DNA of 64,000 bases from Flavobacterium erciyesense (lineage in GTDB: Bacteria; Bacteroidota; Bacteroidia; Flavobacteriales; Flavobacteriaceae). The DNA is taken from positions 62,001 to 126,000 of the forward strand of contig NZ_JAGPXB010000001.1 of NCBI RefSeq assembly GCF_018069925.1, given 5' to 3'. A model generated the notes under the pieces. That model saw nothing but the letters and a program-made list of their open reading frames with translations. It made no database searches and had not been told where the DNA came from. How positions within the stretch are numbered: the first letter of the stretch is position 1; every line of letters begins with the position of its first letter. This document shows positions 34,047-43,126 of the stretch, one piece after another. The position numbers and the translations under genes are program-made.

Positions 34047-35234
34047 ATGAATCCATTATCCGACAGAATTAACAACTTATCAACTTCGCAAACCCTTGCC
34101 ATGGCGGCTTTAGCCAGAGAATTAAAAGCACAAGGAAAAGACATTATTAGCCTTAGCCTTGGTGAACCTGATTTTAATACTCCTGATTTTATCAAAGAAG
34201 CAGCAAAACGCGCCATAGACGAAAACTACAGTACGTATTCACCTGTTGAAGGGTACTTAGAACTTAAGGAGGCGATTTGCAGAAAGTTTAAAAGAGATAA
34301 TGATTTAGAATATAAACCAACTCAAATTGTAGTTTCTACGGGAGCTAAACAATCATTGTACAATATTGCTCAAGTAATGTTGAATGACGGTGACGAAGTA
34401 ATTTTGCCAGCTCCTTATTGGGTATCGTATTTCGAAATTGTAAAATTATCAGGTGGAGTTCCTGTTGAAGTTCCTACATCTGTGGAAACAGATTTCAAAA
34501 TTACACCTGCGCAATTAGAAGCTGCCATTACACCAAAAACAAAAATGATGTGGTTTTCCTCACCATGTAACCCATCAGGATCGGTTTACAGTCGCGAAGA
34601 ATTAACGGCGCTTGCGGCAGTTTTAGAAAAATATCCAAACATTTACGTAGTTGCTGACGAAATTTACGAGCACATCAATTTTTCAGGTACTTTTTGCAGT
34701 ATTGCTTCCATCCCAGGAATGCTCGAAAGAACAATTACTGTAAACGGTGTAGCTAAAGCTTTTGCCATGACAGGTTGGAGAATTGGATACATTGGAGCAC
34801 CTGAATTTATTGCAAAAGCGTGTACTAAAATTCAAGGTCAAGTTACCTCAGGAGCCAATTCTATAGCACAGCGTGCTACTATCACTGCTCTTGACGCTGA
34901 TCCTAGTGTATTGAAAGAGATGGTAAATGCTTTTCATAGTCGACGTGATTTAGTTGTAGGATTGTTAAAAGAAATTCCGGGTGTAAAAATAAATGTTCCT
35001 GAAGGTGCTTTTTATGTGTTCCCAGATGTATCTTCTTTCTTCGGAAAAACATTAAACGGAACCGAAATTAAAGACGCCAATGATGTATCCATGTATCTTT
35101 TGGCGCAAGCCAATGTAGCTACCGTTACTGGAGACGCTTTTGGAAATCCTAATTGCATTCGTTTCTCTTACGCTACCAGCGAAGCCCTTTTAACCGAAGC
35201 ACTGTCTCGAATCAAAAATGCATTAACGGTTTAA
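34047..35234 (+). CDS. Pyridoxal-phosphate-dependent class I aminotransferase (aspartate aminotransferase type)
   Basis: This 395-residue enzyme belongs to the aspartate aminotransferase Ib-like group. Evidence: ISLSLGEPDFNTPDFIKEAA, YSPVEGYLELKEAI, GAKQSLYN, FSSPCNPSGSVY (Asn contacting PLP), VVADEIYEHINF (Asp/Tyr contacts), and the Schiff-base lysine Lys237 in GVAKAFAMTGWRIGY. The C-terminal Arg (CIRFSYA) binds the substrate carboxylate. It probably transfers amino groups between aspartate or another acidic amino acid and 2-oxoglutarate. It follows the desaturase by 46 bases and may be co-transcribed with it. A hairpin follows. Confidence 0.9.
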   Translation: MNPLSDRINNLSTSQTLAMAALARELKAQGKDIISLSLGEPDFNTPDFIKEAAKRAIDENYSTYSPVEGYLELKEAICRKFKRDNDLEYKPTQIVVSTGAKQSLYNIAQVMLNDGDEVILPAPYWVSYFEIVKLSGGVPVEVPTSVETDFKITPAQLEAAITPKTKMMWFSSPCNPSGSVYSREELTALAAVLEKYPNIYVVADEIYEHINFSGTFCSIASIPGMLERTITVNGVAKAFAMTGWRIGYIGAPEFIAKACTKIQGQVTSGANSIAQRATITALDADPSVLKEMVNAFHSRRDLVVGLLKEIPGVKINVPEGAFYVFPDVSSFFGKTLNGTEIKDANDVSMYLLAQANVATVTGDAFGNPNCIRFSYATSEALLTEALSRIKNALTV

Positions 35235-35254
35235 TACCTATACACACATACCTA

Positions 35255-35284
35255 AAAGCCTCTTGATCACACAAGAGGCTTTGT
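35255..35284 (+). terminator. Hairpin terminator after the aminotransferase
   Basis: AAAGCCTCTTG pairs with CAAGAGGCTTT around a 6-base loop. The T-tract is short, so it is a weaker terminator. The 209 bases from here to the next gene show nothing else I can name. Confidence 0.7.
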
Positions 35285-35493
35285 TATTTAAAGCCAAAAT
35301 CAACGCTAAATGAGAATAAAATTTCAAACATGATTTGTATAATGTCACTTACAAGCTGATGGTACAATATAAAATCCAAAAAATACGGTTTTGAATTAGA
35401 AATCTTGAATAATTTATTAGACCTTTGCACACTTTTTTCGGCGAAAGCCCAAAAACCTAATGTTTTAGCAATTAACCCATTATCATCCCAAAG

Positions 35494-37362
35494 ATGAAAA
35501 AGAAAATAGAAATCCTCGCACCCGCCAAAGACCTTATTCACGGTATGGCAGCCATTAACGCAGGTGCTGATGCTGTATATATTGGTGCTCCACAATTTGG
35601 TGCACGCTCGAATGCCACCAACTCTATCGAAGACGTGGCCGCTTTAGTAAAGTACGCACACCTTTTTAACGCACAAGTTTTTGTGGTAATCAATACGATC
35701 TTGTATGATAACGAGTTAGAAACTTGTCGTCAGATGATTTGGCAATTGTATGATATTAAAGTTGATGCTTTAATTGTACAAGACATGGCGATCATGGAAA
35801 TGGACTTGCCGCCTATCGTGCTACACGCGAGTACGCAAGCCAACAACCGTGATCCTCATAAAATAAAATTCCTGAAAGATGCCGGAATGAAACGCGTCGT
35901 TTTGGCTCGTGAATTGAATTTACACCAAATCAAAGAAATTGCGGATACTGCTGATGTGGAATTAGAATTTTTTGTAACCGGTGCACTTTGTGTGTCGTTC
36001 AGTGGAAACTGTTATATGAGTGTGGCCAATGGCGAACGCTCTGCAAACCGTGGTTCCTGCGCTCAAAACTGCCGTTTACCGTACAACTTAATCGATGGTA
36101 ATGGCGACACTTTAATCAAAAACAGTCACTTACTTTCGATTAAAGATTTTGATGTTTCGGATCAAATTCCAAATCTTGTTGAAGCCGGCGTGATGTCCTT
36201 TAAAATCGAAGGGCGTTTAAAAGATATCGTTTATGTAAAAAATAATGTTTCGTATTTACGTCAAAAATTAGATGCTTTCTTGGAAGGGAATGAAAACTAC
36301 ACTAAAGCTTCTTCTGGAAAATGCACCTACACTTTTGACTCAGCTTTGAACAAAAGTTTCAATCGTGGATACACTGATTATTTTGTAAACGAAAGACATC
36401 AATCTATCGGTTCTTGGGAAAGTCCAAAATCAAAAGGGCAATATATCGGGAAACTAATTCGTACTGTGGGTAACGCTTATGAAATAGAAAACGGCGAATT
36501 ACTTAACAACGGCGACGGTTTGTGTTACATCAATGAAAATAATGAAGCTGACGGAATTTATGTAAACAAAGTCGAAAACGGCTTGGCTTACCCAAATGTA
36601 TTAAAAGAACTAAAAGAAGGTACTTTTATTTACCGTAACAACGACGCGGCTTTTATCAAAATTGTAGAACGTGAAGACAGTGCGGTTCGTAAAATAAGCA
36701 CCACTTTGCACCTAACCGAAACCGAAAATGGTTTTGAGCTAACTGCTACTGACGAAGATGGTAATGTGAGTACGGTTCAATTGGCGCATCCAAAAGAAAG
36801 AACCAAGAACAACGAGTCGATTGAAGAAAACTTTAAAATTAACTTGGCCAAAACGGGTTTCACACCTTACACAGCTGATGAAATTACAATTGCTTTTTCT
36901 GAAAATTGGTTCTTACCAATATCTAAAATCAACGAAATGCGAAGAACGGTTTACGAACAACTTTCAGAAATTCGTTTGGCTAATTACAAAGTTGAGGAAC
37001 ACCAATTGGTTAAAACATCGCATCCTTATCCGGAAACCAAATTGGATTTTATGTACAATGTTTCGAACAAACTAGCCCGTAAATTCTACGAACGTCATGG
37101 CGTTACCGAAATCGAAAAAGCTTTTGAATTACAATGGGACCCTGGAAAATCCCGCGTGATGACCACCAAATATTGCATCAAATACGAATTAGAACGCTGT
37201 CCAAAATACCATCGAGAAAATATGGACAAGAAGGTAAAAGAACCTTTGGTATTAAAACAAGGCGAATTAGAATACAAACTCAAATTCAATTGTAAACCCT
37301 GCGAAATGGAGATTTGGGAAAAAGATGCTGAATTCGAAATTGAAGAAGATCACTTTCATTAA
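35494..37362 (+). CDS. U32 family peptidase-like protein (probable RNA hydroxylase group)
   Basis: This 622-residue protein opens with IEILAPAKDLIHGMAAINAGADAVYIGAP, the U32 signature. It carries a cysteine cluster CVSFSGNCYMS and GSCAQNCRLPYN typical of the U32 iron-sulphur centre. Later regions resemble the C-terminal DUF3656-like part, with another Cys set near the end (CIKYELERCPKYH, FNCKPCEMEIW). Proteins once called collagenases in this family include E. coli RlhA and TrhP, which take part in RNA hydroxylation, so an RNA-modifying role is more likely than proteolysis. Size is close to RlhA. The assignment to a given subgroup is not certain. Confidence 0.85.
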   Translation: MKKKIEILAPAKDLIHGMAAINAGADAVYIGAPQFGARSNATNSIEDVAALVKYAHLFNAQVFVVINTILYDNELETCRQMIWQLYDIKVDALIVQDMAIMEMDLPPIVLHASTQANNRDPHKIKFLKDAGMKRVVLARELNLHQIKEIADTADVELEFFVTGALCVSFSGNCYMSVANGERSANRGSCAQNCRLPYNLIDGNGDTLIKNSHLLSIKDFDVSDQIPNLVEAGVMSFKIEGRLKDIVYVKNNVSYLRQKLDAFLEGNENYTKASSGKCTYTFDSALNKSFNRGYTDYFVNERHQSIGSWESPKSKGQYIGKLIRTVGNAYEIENGELLNNGDGLCYINENNEADGIYVNKVENGLAYPNVLKELKEGTFIYRNNDAAFIKIVEREDSAVRKISTTLHLTETENGFELTATDEDGNVSTVQLAHPKERTKNNESIEENFKINLAKTGFTPYTADEITIAFSENWFLPISKINEMRRTVYEQLSEIRLANYKVEEHQLVKTSHPYPETKLDFMYNVSNKLARKFYERHGVTEIEKAFELQWDPGKSRVMTTKYCIKYELERCPKYHRENMDKKVKEPLVLKQGELEYKLKFNCKPCEMEIWEKDAEFEIEEDHFH

Positions 37363-37367
37363 AATAC

Positions 37368-37406
37368 AAAACCGATGCTTTATTAAAAAAAGGCATCGGT
37401 TTTTTT
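37368..37406 (+). terminator. Rho-independent terminator after the U32 gene
   Basis: AAACCGATGC pairs with GCATCGGTTT, followed by T residues. Confidence 0.88.
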
Positions 37407-37414
37407 ATTAAATT

Positions 37415-37508
37415 TGGGCGTGTTCGCCGCGGCGAGCGGGCTATACGCTATATCTTTTGTTCCGCTATCGCTTCACAAAAGGATGTCGCTTCTATCCCTC
37501 ACGCAAAT
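37415..37508. repeat. GC-richer repeat-like intergenic element
   Basis: This stretch has a base composition unlike its surroundings (CGCCGCGGCGAGCGGG near the start) and then CTATACGCTATATC, and CTTTTGT paired with ACAAAAG around a 14-base loop, ending in CTATCCCTCACGC. It resembles an intergenic element I associate with several flavobacterial genomes. It lies just before a gene of unknown function. Confidence 0.5.
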
Positions 37509-37517
37509 CCCTAAAAA

Positions 37518-38279
37518 ATGAAAATAAAATCCGTACCAATAATTTTAGCTTTGTCACTTTTATCATTTATAAGCTGTCAAAAAGAGCCTAGTTTTGAAAA
37601 AGCTATTTCTGATTTGAAAAACAAATTTCCGCAATTAGCGAAACAGAACAATAAAAATATTGAATACAAACTGACAAGAAGTGTAACAAATGGAGATAGA
37701 GAATTTCAATTAAAACTATATTCATCTGTAGTGAATGAATATAATGACCCACAGAAGATAATAATTCTTGTCAATCAAGAATCAGAATATTACGCAATAC
37801 CTTATTTATCAAATACGCATCGAGATTATTGGGAGTTTCCAAATGAGACTCAAATACCTAGTATCAAAAAAACAAATACAACTTTTGAAAAGGAATTAAT
37901 AAAAGCATTAGATACATTAAATTTGAATGATTCAAAAGGAACTGCTAATATCGTACTTGATGAATTATTTTTTTCACTTTTACATTGTGTAAGAGTAAGT
38001 GAAAAAGAAAATAATGAACTACAAGCTATATTTTTGACCTCAAATAATAATATTCCAATCGAAAATAATAATGACTGTAGTGAAAGATTAAAAAAGAACT
38101 ATTATGCTATTTTCGAAAACAGAAAAAACAAAAAACATATAGGAAATTATACTTTTTGGGATGTTATGAATGCTAGAATATATCAATTTGAAAAATTAGA
38201 TGGAGTTAAAAACAGGAGAGCGAATCTTACACTAAAAACGTTTAGACAAGATTGTGCTTTCCGTTTGATAACAATGTAA
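37518..38279 (+). CDS. Lipoprotein of unknown function
   Basis: This 253-residue protein starts with a lipoprotein signal peptide (lipobox SFISC, Cys20). I do not recognise the family. The mature part is lysine- and asparagine-rich, with no catalytic motif visible and one clear recurring pattern of charged helices (FEKAISDLKNKFPQLAKQ near the N-terminus). Cysteines also occur at about residues 155, 181 and 246. It is very AT-rich even for this genome and stands between a repeat-like element and purT, which could mean that it was acquired. It lies 34 bases upstream of purT, so read-through from one promoter is possible. Confidence 0.7.
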   Translation: MKIKSVPIILALSLLSFISCQKEPSFEKAISDLKNKFPQLAKQNNKNIEYKLTRSVTNGDREFQLKLYSSVVNEYNDPQKIIILVNQESEYYAIPYLSNTHRDYWEFPNETQIPSIKKTNTTFEKELIKALDTLNLNDSKGTANIVLDELFFSLLHCVRVSEKENNELQAIFLTSNNNIPIENNNDCSERLKKNYYAIFENRKNKKHIGNYTFWDVMNARIYQFEKLDGVKNRRANLTLKTFRQDCAFRLITM

Positions 38280-38312
38280 AACTCAATAATCTCTCCCCAA
38301 CAATTTAAAAAA

Positions 38313-39473
38313 ATGAAAATACTACTCCTCGGCTCAGGCGAATTAGGTAAAGAATTTGTAATTGCTGCACAACGCATTGGGCAAACTGTAATTGCGGTAG
38401 ACAGTTATGAAAATGCCCCTGCTATGCAAGTAGCGCACGGTTTTGAAGTCATTAATATGCTCGATGGCGAGGCATTAGACCGCATTGTTGCCAAACACCA
38501 ACCCGATTTTATCGTTCCCGAAATAGAAGCCATTCGTACCGAACGTTTTTATGATTACGAAAAACAAGGTATTACCGTAGTGCCATCTGCAAAAGCAGCC
38601 AACTTTACCATGAATCGTAAAGCCATTCGTGATTTGGCAGCCAAAGATCTTGGGCTAAAAACGGCCAACTATCGTTACGCCACCACCGCCGAAGAATTGA
38701 CAAAAGCAGTAGCCGAAGTTGGAATGCCATGCGTGGTAAAACCATTGATGTCTTCATCTGGAAAAGGACAATCCACCATCAAAACTTCGGATGATATTTT
38801 AAAAGCCTGGCAATACGCCGTTGACGGTTCTCGTGGTGATGTAGTTGAAGTAATTGTAGAAGCTTTTGTCAAATTCAATTCAGAGATTACCTTATTGACC
38901 GTCACGCAAAATAATAATCCTACGCTTTTTTGTGCTCCAATTGGACATAGACAAGAACGTGGCGATTATCAAGAAAGCTGGCAACCTGCCCTGATTTCAG
39001 ACAAAGATTTATACGAAGCCCAAGATATGGCCGAAAAAGTTACCGAAGCTTTGGGAGGCGCAGGACTTTTTGGAGTCGAATTTTTCTTGGCTGATGATGG
39101 TGTTTATTTCTCAGAATTATCGCCAAGACCACATGATACAGGAATGGTAACTTTGGCGGGAACGCAAAATTTTAACGAATTCGAATTGCATTTACGTGCT
39201 ATTTTGAGTTTACCTATTTTTGAAATTAAGTTAGAAAAAGTAGGTGCTAGTGCTGTGATTTTAGCATCTGAAAACTCTGAAAATCCAAGTTTTACAGGAA
39301 TAGAAAAAATTGCCGGTTTATCTAAAACTGATTTTAGAATCTTTGGCAAACCTACTTCAAGACCTTACCGACGCATGGGTGTAGCTTTAGTAAATGATAG
39401 TCTTGAAACACCAATTGACATTGTTGTAGAAAAAGCGAAAAAAGCGGCTAGTTTAATTACCGTTCATCCGTAA
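38313..39473 (+). CDS. purT: Formate-dependent phosphoribosylglycinamide formyltransferase
   Basis: This 386-residue ATP-grasp enzyme makes formyl-GAR from GAR, formate and ATP in purine synthesis, the folate-independent alternative to PurN. The N-terminal [20 protein letters not shown] is the PurT/PurK-type nucleotide fold, followed by the ATP-grasp domain ([33 protein letters not shown]) and the C-terminal metal site ([24 protein letters not shown]). The length matches E. coli PurT (392). No full terminator follows; an imperfect GC-rich hairpin lies 20 bases after the stop. Confidence 0.96.
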   Translation: MKILLLGSGELGKEFVIAAQRIGQTVIAVDSYENAPAMQVAHGFEVINMLDGEALDRIVAKHQPDFIVPEIEAIRTERFYDYEKQGITVVPSAKAANFTMNRKAIRDLAAKDLGLKTANYRYATTAEELTKAVAEVGMPCVVKPLMSSSGKGQSTIKTSDDILKAWQYAVDGSRGDVVEVIVEAFVKFNSEITLLTVTQNNNPTLFCAPIGHRQERGDYQESWQPALISDKDLYEAQDMAEKVTEALGGAGLFGVEFFLADDGVYFSELSPRPHDTGMVTLAGTQNFNEFELHLRAILSLPIFEIKLEKVGASAVILASENSENPSFTGIEKIAGLSKTDFRIFGKPTSRPYRRMGVALVNDSLETPIDIVVEKAKKAASLITVHP

Positions 39474-39492
39474 TTTACTTTCAGTAATATTT

Positions 39493-39546
39493 TCAAATCG
39501 GGCGCATTCGCGAAGTAACAGTTGGTCTCGACTGCGCCTGACTTGA
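39493..39546. repeat. GC-rich hairpin between purT and the AraC gene
   Basis: TCAAATCGGGCGCA pairs with TGCGCCTGACTTGA (12 of 14) around a 26-base loop that includes TTCGCGAA. No T-tract follows, so it is not a classic terminator; the TCTCGACTGCGC core recalls short palindromes often repeated in Bacteroidetes intergenic regions. Confidence 0.45.
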
Positions 39547-39577
39547 CAAAATTCTTAATAAACGATATTGATCCCCA

Positions 39578-40441
39578 TTACTTTTTAAAATTGCGGAAGT
39601 TCGTTGGTGTCAATCCAGTCTGTTTCTTAAACAATCGGGTAAAATAGGAGTAATCTTCATATCCTAAACGTAATGCGATTTCGTTTATCGTAAAATCTTT
39701 GTCAAACAACATTCGTTTGGCCTCGAGTATAACTCTGCCCGTAATAACTTCTGTGGTGGTTTTTTGGAGTCTTTCGTTGCAAATTCTATTTAAATGTTTC
39801 AGTGTTATGTGAAGCTGGGCTGCATAAAAGGAGGCCGCTTTCTCTGTTTTGTAATACTTTTCTAATTCGGTTTCAAAAGCTTTAATTTTCACATTATAGG
39901 CATGTGCTTGATGCAAATTCGATCTTTCATACTTACGCGCAATTTGAATATGAATGCAGTCCAAAAGATTCAAAATGAAATCCTTCTGCCAAGGCTGAGA
40001 AGACTGTGATTCCTCGATAAGTCTTTCAAAATACGGCACAATGGCAAGTGTTTCGGTAGTTTGCAAAACAAGCTCGGGTTTATTATCCACAGCAGAATAA
40101 AAAGGATAGTCCGCAATGTCTTTTTGTCCAAAGTAAAGATTGTAAAATTCCTGCGAGTAAAAAACAACATATCCCTCGACATCCTCGGATAAATGCCAAT
40201 GGTGAATTTGTCCAGGTTGCATAAAAAACATACTTCCGGGCTGAATGTCAAAAACATCAAAATCAATCTCATGCGTTCCGGAGCCTTGTGTAAAAAACAC
40301 TAAAACATAAGAGTTATGACGGTGTGGCTCCTCTACAAAACTGTGCGTAATTAAATGATTTTTAAAGGTATTGATATACAAACTACTGTTGACTGCATTG
40401 CAATTAAACCGCTGAATGTTGTAAATGGGATACTTCGCCAT
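39578..40441 (-). CDS. AraC family transcriptional regulator with cupin-like sensor domain
   Basis: This 287-residue protein has an N-terminal cupin-type domain (residues about 30-120, with PHRHNSYVLVFF and MFFMQPGQIHHWHLSEDVEGY) that probably senses a small molecule. The C-terminal AraC DNA-binding domain has two helix-turn-helix units: SFYAAQLHITLKHLNRICNERL, then INEIALRLGYEDYSYFTRLFKKQTGLTPTNFR, the standard signature. It is divergent from the DUF983 gene, so it could regulate that gene or act elsewhere. The ligand and target are unknown. Confidence 0.92.
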   Translation of the reverse strand: MAKYPIYNIQRFNCNAVNSSLYINTFKNHLITHSFVEEPHRHNSYVLVFFTQGSGTHEIDFDVFDIQPGSMFFMQPGQIHHWHLSEDVEGYVVFYSQEFYNLYFGQKDIADYPFYSAVDNKPELVLQTTETLAIVPYFERLIEESQSSQPWQKDFILNLLDCIHIQIARKYERSNLHQAHAYNVKIKAFETELEKYYKTEKAASFYAAQLHITLKHLNRICNERLQKTTTEVITGRVILEAKRMLFDKDFTINEIALRLGYEDYSYFTRLFKKQTGLTPTNFRNFKK

Positions 40442-40509
40442 GATATCTAAATGTCTTTATTGTCCTAGAAGTAGCGAAGATAGAAAATACTACGCATAGC
40501 AATAAGAAA

Positions 40510-40517
40510 TACCTTTG
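40510..40517 (+). promoter_or_regulatory. -7 promoter element of the DUF983 gene
   Basis: TACCTTTG matches exactly. The TTG at 40515 that opens the longest frame is part of it, so the true start is the ATG at 40533. Confidence 0.7.
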
Positions 40518-40532
40518 ATAAAAATAAATATC

Positions 40533-40895
40533 ATGTCACACGCTATCGCTCATATCCTAAATAATGATTGTCCTCAGTGTCAAAAAGGTAAGGTTTTTAA
40601 TGAAAAAAGTATCTTTTTTACTTTTGGTTTCCCTAAAATGAACGAATACTGCTCGCATTGTCATTACAAATTTGAGAAAGAACCTGGCTATTTTTTTGGA
40701 GCTATGTATGTCAATTATGGTTTAACAGTAGCACAAGGAATTGCAACTTATGTGTTGGCTCAATTTTTTTTCAAAGAGACTTTTGATTTAAGAATCATTC
40801 CTATTATTGCTTTTGTAATTATCAGCTTATCCTCTTTTAACATCCGATTATCGCGACTGTTATGGATTTACATGTTCAAAAACTATTCGATGTAA
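40533..40895 (+). CDS. DUF983 family membrane protein
   Basis: This 120-residue protein has two CxxC pairs near the N-terminus (CPQC at 13-16, CSHC at 40-43), forming a likely zinc ribbon on the cytoplasmic side. Two membrane helices follow (about 58-78 and 85-105), with the conserved KEPGYFFGAMYVNYG between. This is the DUF983 layout. The function is unknown. I chose the ATG at 40533 because the alternative TTG lies within the -7 element. Confidence 0.85.
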   Translation: MSHAIAHILNNDCPQCQKGKVFNEKSIFFTFGFPKMNEYCSHCHYKFEKEPGYFFGAMYVNYGLTVAQGIATYVLAQFFFKETFDLRIIPIIAFVIISLSSFNIRLSRLLWIYMFKNYSM

Positions 40896-40903
40896 AAAAC
40901 TAG

Positions 40904-40911
40904 TATCTTTG
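40904..40911 (+). promoter_or_regulatory. -7 promoter element of the DUF6370 gene
   Basis: TATCTTTG matches TAnnTTTG, 20 bases before the ATG. Confidence 0.6.
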
Positions 40912-40931
40912 TTTTTAATAACTCAATTACC

Positions 40932-41261
40932 ATGAAAAAAATACTTTGTTTAGCACTTCTATTTTTAACTATCCTGGCCAGTGCTCAGGATAAAAAAGAA
41001 AACCAAAAAGCTAAAATTGTTGAAGCTTCTTGTGGTCAATGCCAATTTGGAATGACCGGACACGGATGCGATTTAGCCGTTCGCATAGACGGAAAATCTT
41101 ATTTTGTTGATGGTAGCTCGATCGATTCCCACGGTGATGCACATGCCAAAGATGGCTTTTGTTCTGCTATTAGAAAGGCATCTGTACAAGGAAAAGTGGT
41201 AAATAATCGTTTCAAAGCAACTGCCTTTACCCTTTTGCCAAAAGAGAAAAAGAAATCCTAA
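40932..41261 (+). CDS. DUF6370 family exported protein
   Basis: This 109-residue protein has a signal peptide (about residues 1-18, ending ASAQ). The mature protein has a CGQCQFGMTGHGCDLAVRIDGKSYFVDG core with three cysteines, another Cys at about residue 77 (DGFCSAIR), and several His residues. I recognise the pattern as DUF6370. It could bind a metal, an inference from the Cys/His content. It has its own promoter and terminator. Confidence 0.8.
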   Translation: MKKILCLALLFLTILASAQDKKENQKAKIVEASCGQCQFGMTGHGCDLAVRIDGKSYFVDGSSIDSHGDAHAKDGFCSAIRKASVQGKVVNNRFKATAFTLLPKEKKKS

Positions 41262-41263
41262 AA

Positions 41264-41304
41264 AAATACCCCAAAGAGTCGTCAACTTTTTGGGGTGTTT
41301 TTAT
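41264..41304 (+). terminator. Terminator between DUF6370 gene and the membrane protein gene
   Basis: TACCCCAAA pairs with TTTGGGGTG, with A-tract before and T-tract after, so it can serve both converging genes. Confidence 0.82.
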
Positions 41305-41319
41305 CTTAAACTATTCTAT

Positions 41320-42963
41320 CTATTTTGCTTTTGAACTAGGCTTTAAAGTCTTATTGGCGAATGTTGCCACATCAATTACTTCTTCCATATCAACATCAAA
41401 AGAAATCATCACACTATCACCCACCATGGTCACAGGCAGTTGATTGGATATTTGCGATGAGCCTACAAAAATATTAGGATAGTCTTTTACTTTGAAATAA
41501 TAAAAGCTATTTCCGTTTTTTACATCATTTTGAATGCGCGTCACAATAGATTGTACTGATTTTTGAGTTGAAGCACCATTCGGATTGATTTTATTATCTG
41601 CCATATTATAGACATTTTTAAACGAAGTCAACGTTTCACGCATGGTATTGCCCACACCTACAATCGTGTAGTCCGAAATGGCCACCATGGCAAACATTTT
41701 CACCAAACCACCATCATCTTTTAAAGTCATTACATAAGTTGGAATATTATTAATGTTGTACGGAATTGGCAAAGAAGCACGGTATCCCTTTTCTTGAACT
41801 TTTCCCTGAGCCGAACTTTGAGCTGCAAACTCAGTTGCACCACCTTGCTTGTAAAAAGTAGTTTCTTTGGTTCTTGTATCCACCAAAACAAAACCCACCG
41901 CCGATTCATCTTTCCCCACCGAAGTTAAGCCTGTATACCAATAAGACTTGTTATCTTTACCATACACCAATGTTAAACCTTCAGTAATTTGAAGTTTATC
42001 TGCATTCGAAAAATTCCAATAACCATGCACATATTCGCCCCAATCATTCAACTGATCTTCGATAAAGGCCAAAGGTTGAATACGATCTACCCACTTTGGA
42101 GTATTGGCGATAGAATATTCGGTTATTGCACCCGACTGCGCATCAACAACCAAGATTCCTGTAGCTTCTTTTCCTGAAAAACCTATTTTTTTATCGTATT
42201 GTGTTATAATCCAGAACGGATTTCCAGCATCGTCAATTTCAAAACTAAAATCAGTCAAACCTACTGTAGCATTTCCGTTAAAGTAAACATGTCTATGAAT
42301 ATCACTTTGGAAATACGCACCTTGTTGGTACTTAATTTTAATTGCTTTACCCGCAACGTTTTGTACCAGTTTTACATCACGCTCATTGGTTGCTGAAACC
42401 ATTACATATCCTGCTGTTCCCTCTTGATTGTTGAACCATTTAAAAAAACCAGAGTGTAACAAAGGCGCCACCCAATACAAACTGTTGTTTACTTTTTGAA
42501 TACAAAAATCGCCCAACTCTACTTGACTTCCTAAAGCTGGTTGCGATCCCAATATTTTTTCGCCTAACAAATGCGCCAATTCTTCGTCAACTACCCGAAT
42601 TTGATCAATAGCGATTGGTGCTATATGATTGGTGATTTTTTGACCATTCTTAACCGTGCCTAATAATTTTTGATACGAATCAGAGCGAAACATTTTCAAA
42701 CTAGTTACAAAAGGTAAAACCGTACAATAACCTAAAACAACAAGAAAAGCATACACCAAAAAACGACTGGGTCTCGAGACCACTTTTAACTGATTATTGG
42801 AACCTGAAACAGTAAATCCCGTCGAGAACAAAAGAGCTAAAACCAATAAAAAAAGTACAATAATAGCGAAGCCTGGAAAACCGTAATTGAAAACGGGTAG
42901 GTTATTGTAAACCAATAAAAAACCTAAAAGCAGTAAAAAAATAAAAGTAAATGTCTTTTTCAT
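41320..42963 (-). CDS. Large membrane protein of unknown function (547 aa)
   Basis: I do not recognise this family. Three membrane helices lie in the first 90 residues (about 4-20, 30-50 and 67-88). The remaining roughly 450 residues form a soluble domain. It contains repeated beta-strand units in which a value seems to be displayed and compared: ATNERDVKLV, ATGILVVDAQSGAITEYSI and VGFVLVDTRTKETTFYKQ. The two latter units (GILVVDAQSG and GFVLVDTRTK) look like internal repeats reminiscent of PepSY-like folds. The C-terminal tail is basic. It is monocistronic and its neighbours give no functional hint. Confidence 0.75.
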   Translation of the reverse strand: MKKTFTFIFLLLLGFLLVYNNLPVFNYGFPGFAIIVLFLLVLALLFSTGFTVSGSNNQLKVVSRPSRFLVYAFLVVLGYCTVLPFVTSLKMFRSDSYQKLLGTVKNGQKITNHIAPIAIDQIRVVDEELAHLLGEKILGSQPALGSQVELGDFCIQKVNNSLYWVAPLLHSGFFKWFNNQEGTAGYVMVSATNERDVKLVQNVAGKAIKIKYQQGAYFQSDIHRHVYFNGNATVGLTDFSFEIDDAGNPFWIITQYDKKIGFSGKEATGILVVDAQSGAITEYSIANTPKWVDRIQPLAFIEDQLNDWGEYVHGYWNFSNADKLQITEGLTLVYGKDNKSYWYTGLTSVGKDESAVGFVLVDTRTKETTFYKQGGATEFAAQSSAQGKVQEKGYRASLPIPYNINNIPTYVMTLKDDGGLVKMFAMVAISDYTIVGVGNTMRETLTSFKNVYNMADNKINPNGASTQKSVQSIVTRIQNDVKNGNSFYYFKVKDYPNIFVGSSQISNQLPVTMVGDSVMISFDVDMEEVIDVATFANKTLKPSSKAK

Positions 42964-43041
42964 TTTGAAAAGTTATTTGTGTACCAAATTAGTCTTCGTA
43001 CATCAAAAAGCGTTACACAATTACCTGCTAAAAAGGAACTA

Positions 43042-43070
43042 TTGATTGATGCAAAAAAATAGTATTTTTG
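43042..43070 (+). promoter_or_regulatory. Promoter of fabD
   Basis: TTG, 18 bases, then TATTTTTG: a full match to the TTG/TAnnTTTG consensus, 56 bases before the fabD ATG. Confidence 0.7.
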
Positions 43071-43126
43071 CAGCGAGATAGAGTCGTAATTTCTATCCTT
43101 ATTTTTTTCAATTTTAAAAGAAACAC

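Noticed and set aside
35284..35595. A minus-strand frame of 103 codons upstream of and overlapping the U32 gene
   Set aside because: It overlaps the U32 start, has no recognisable domain or signal peptide, and its codons are unlike those of the neighbours.
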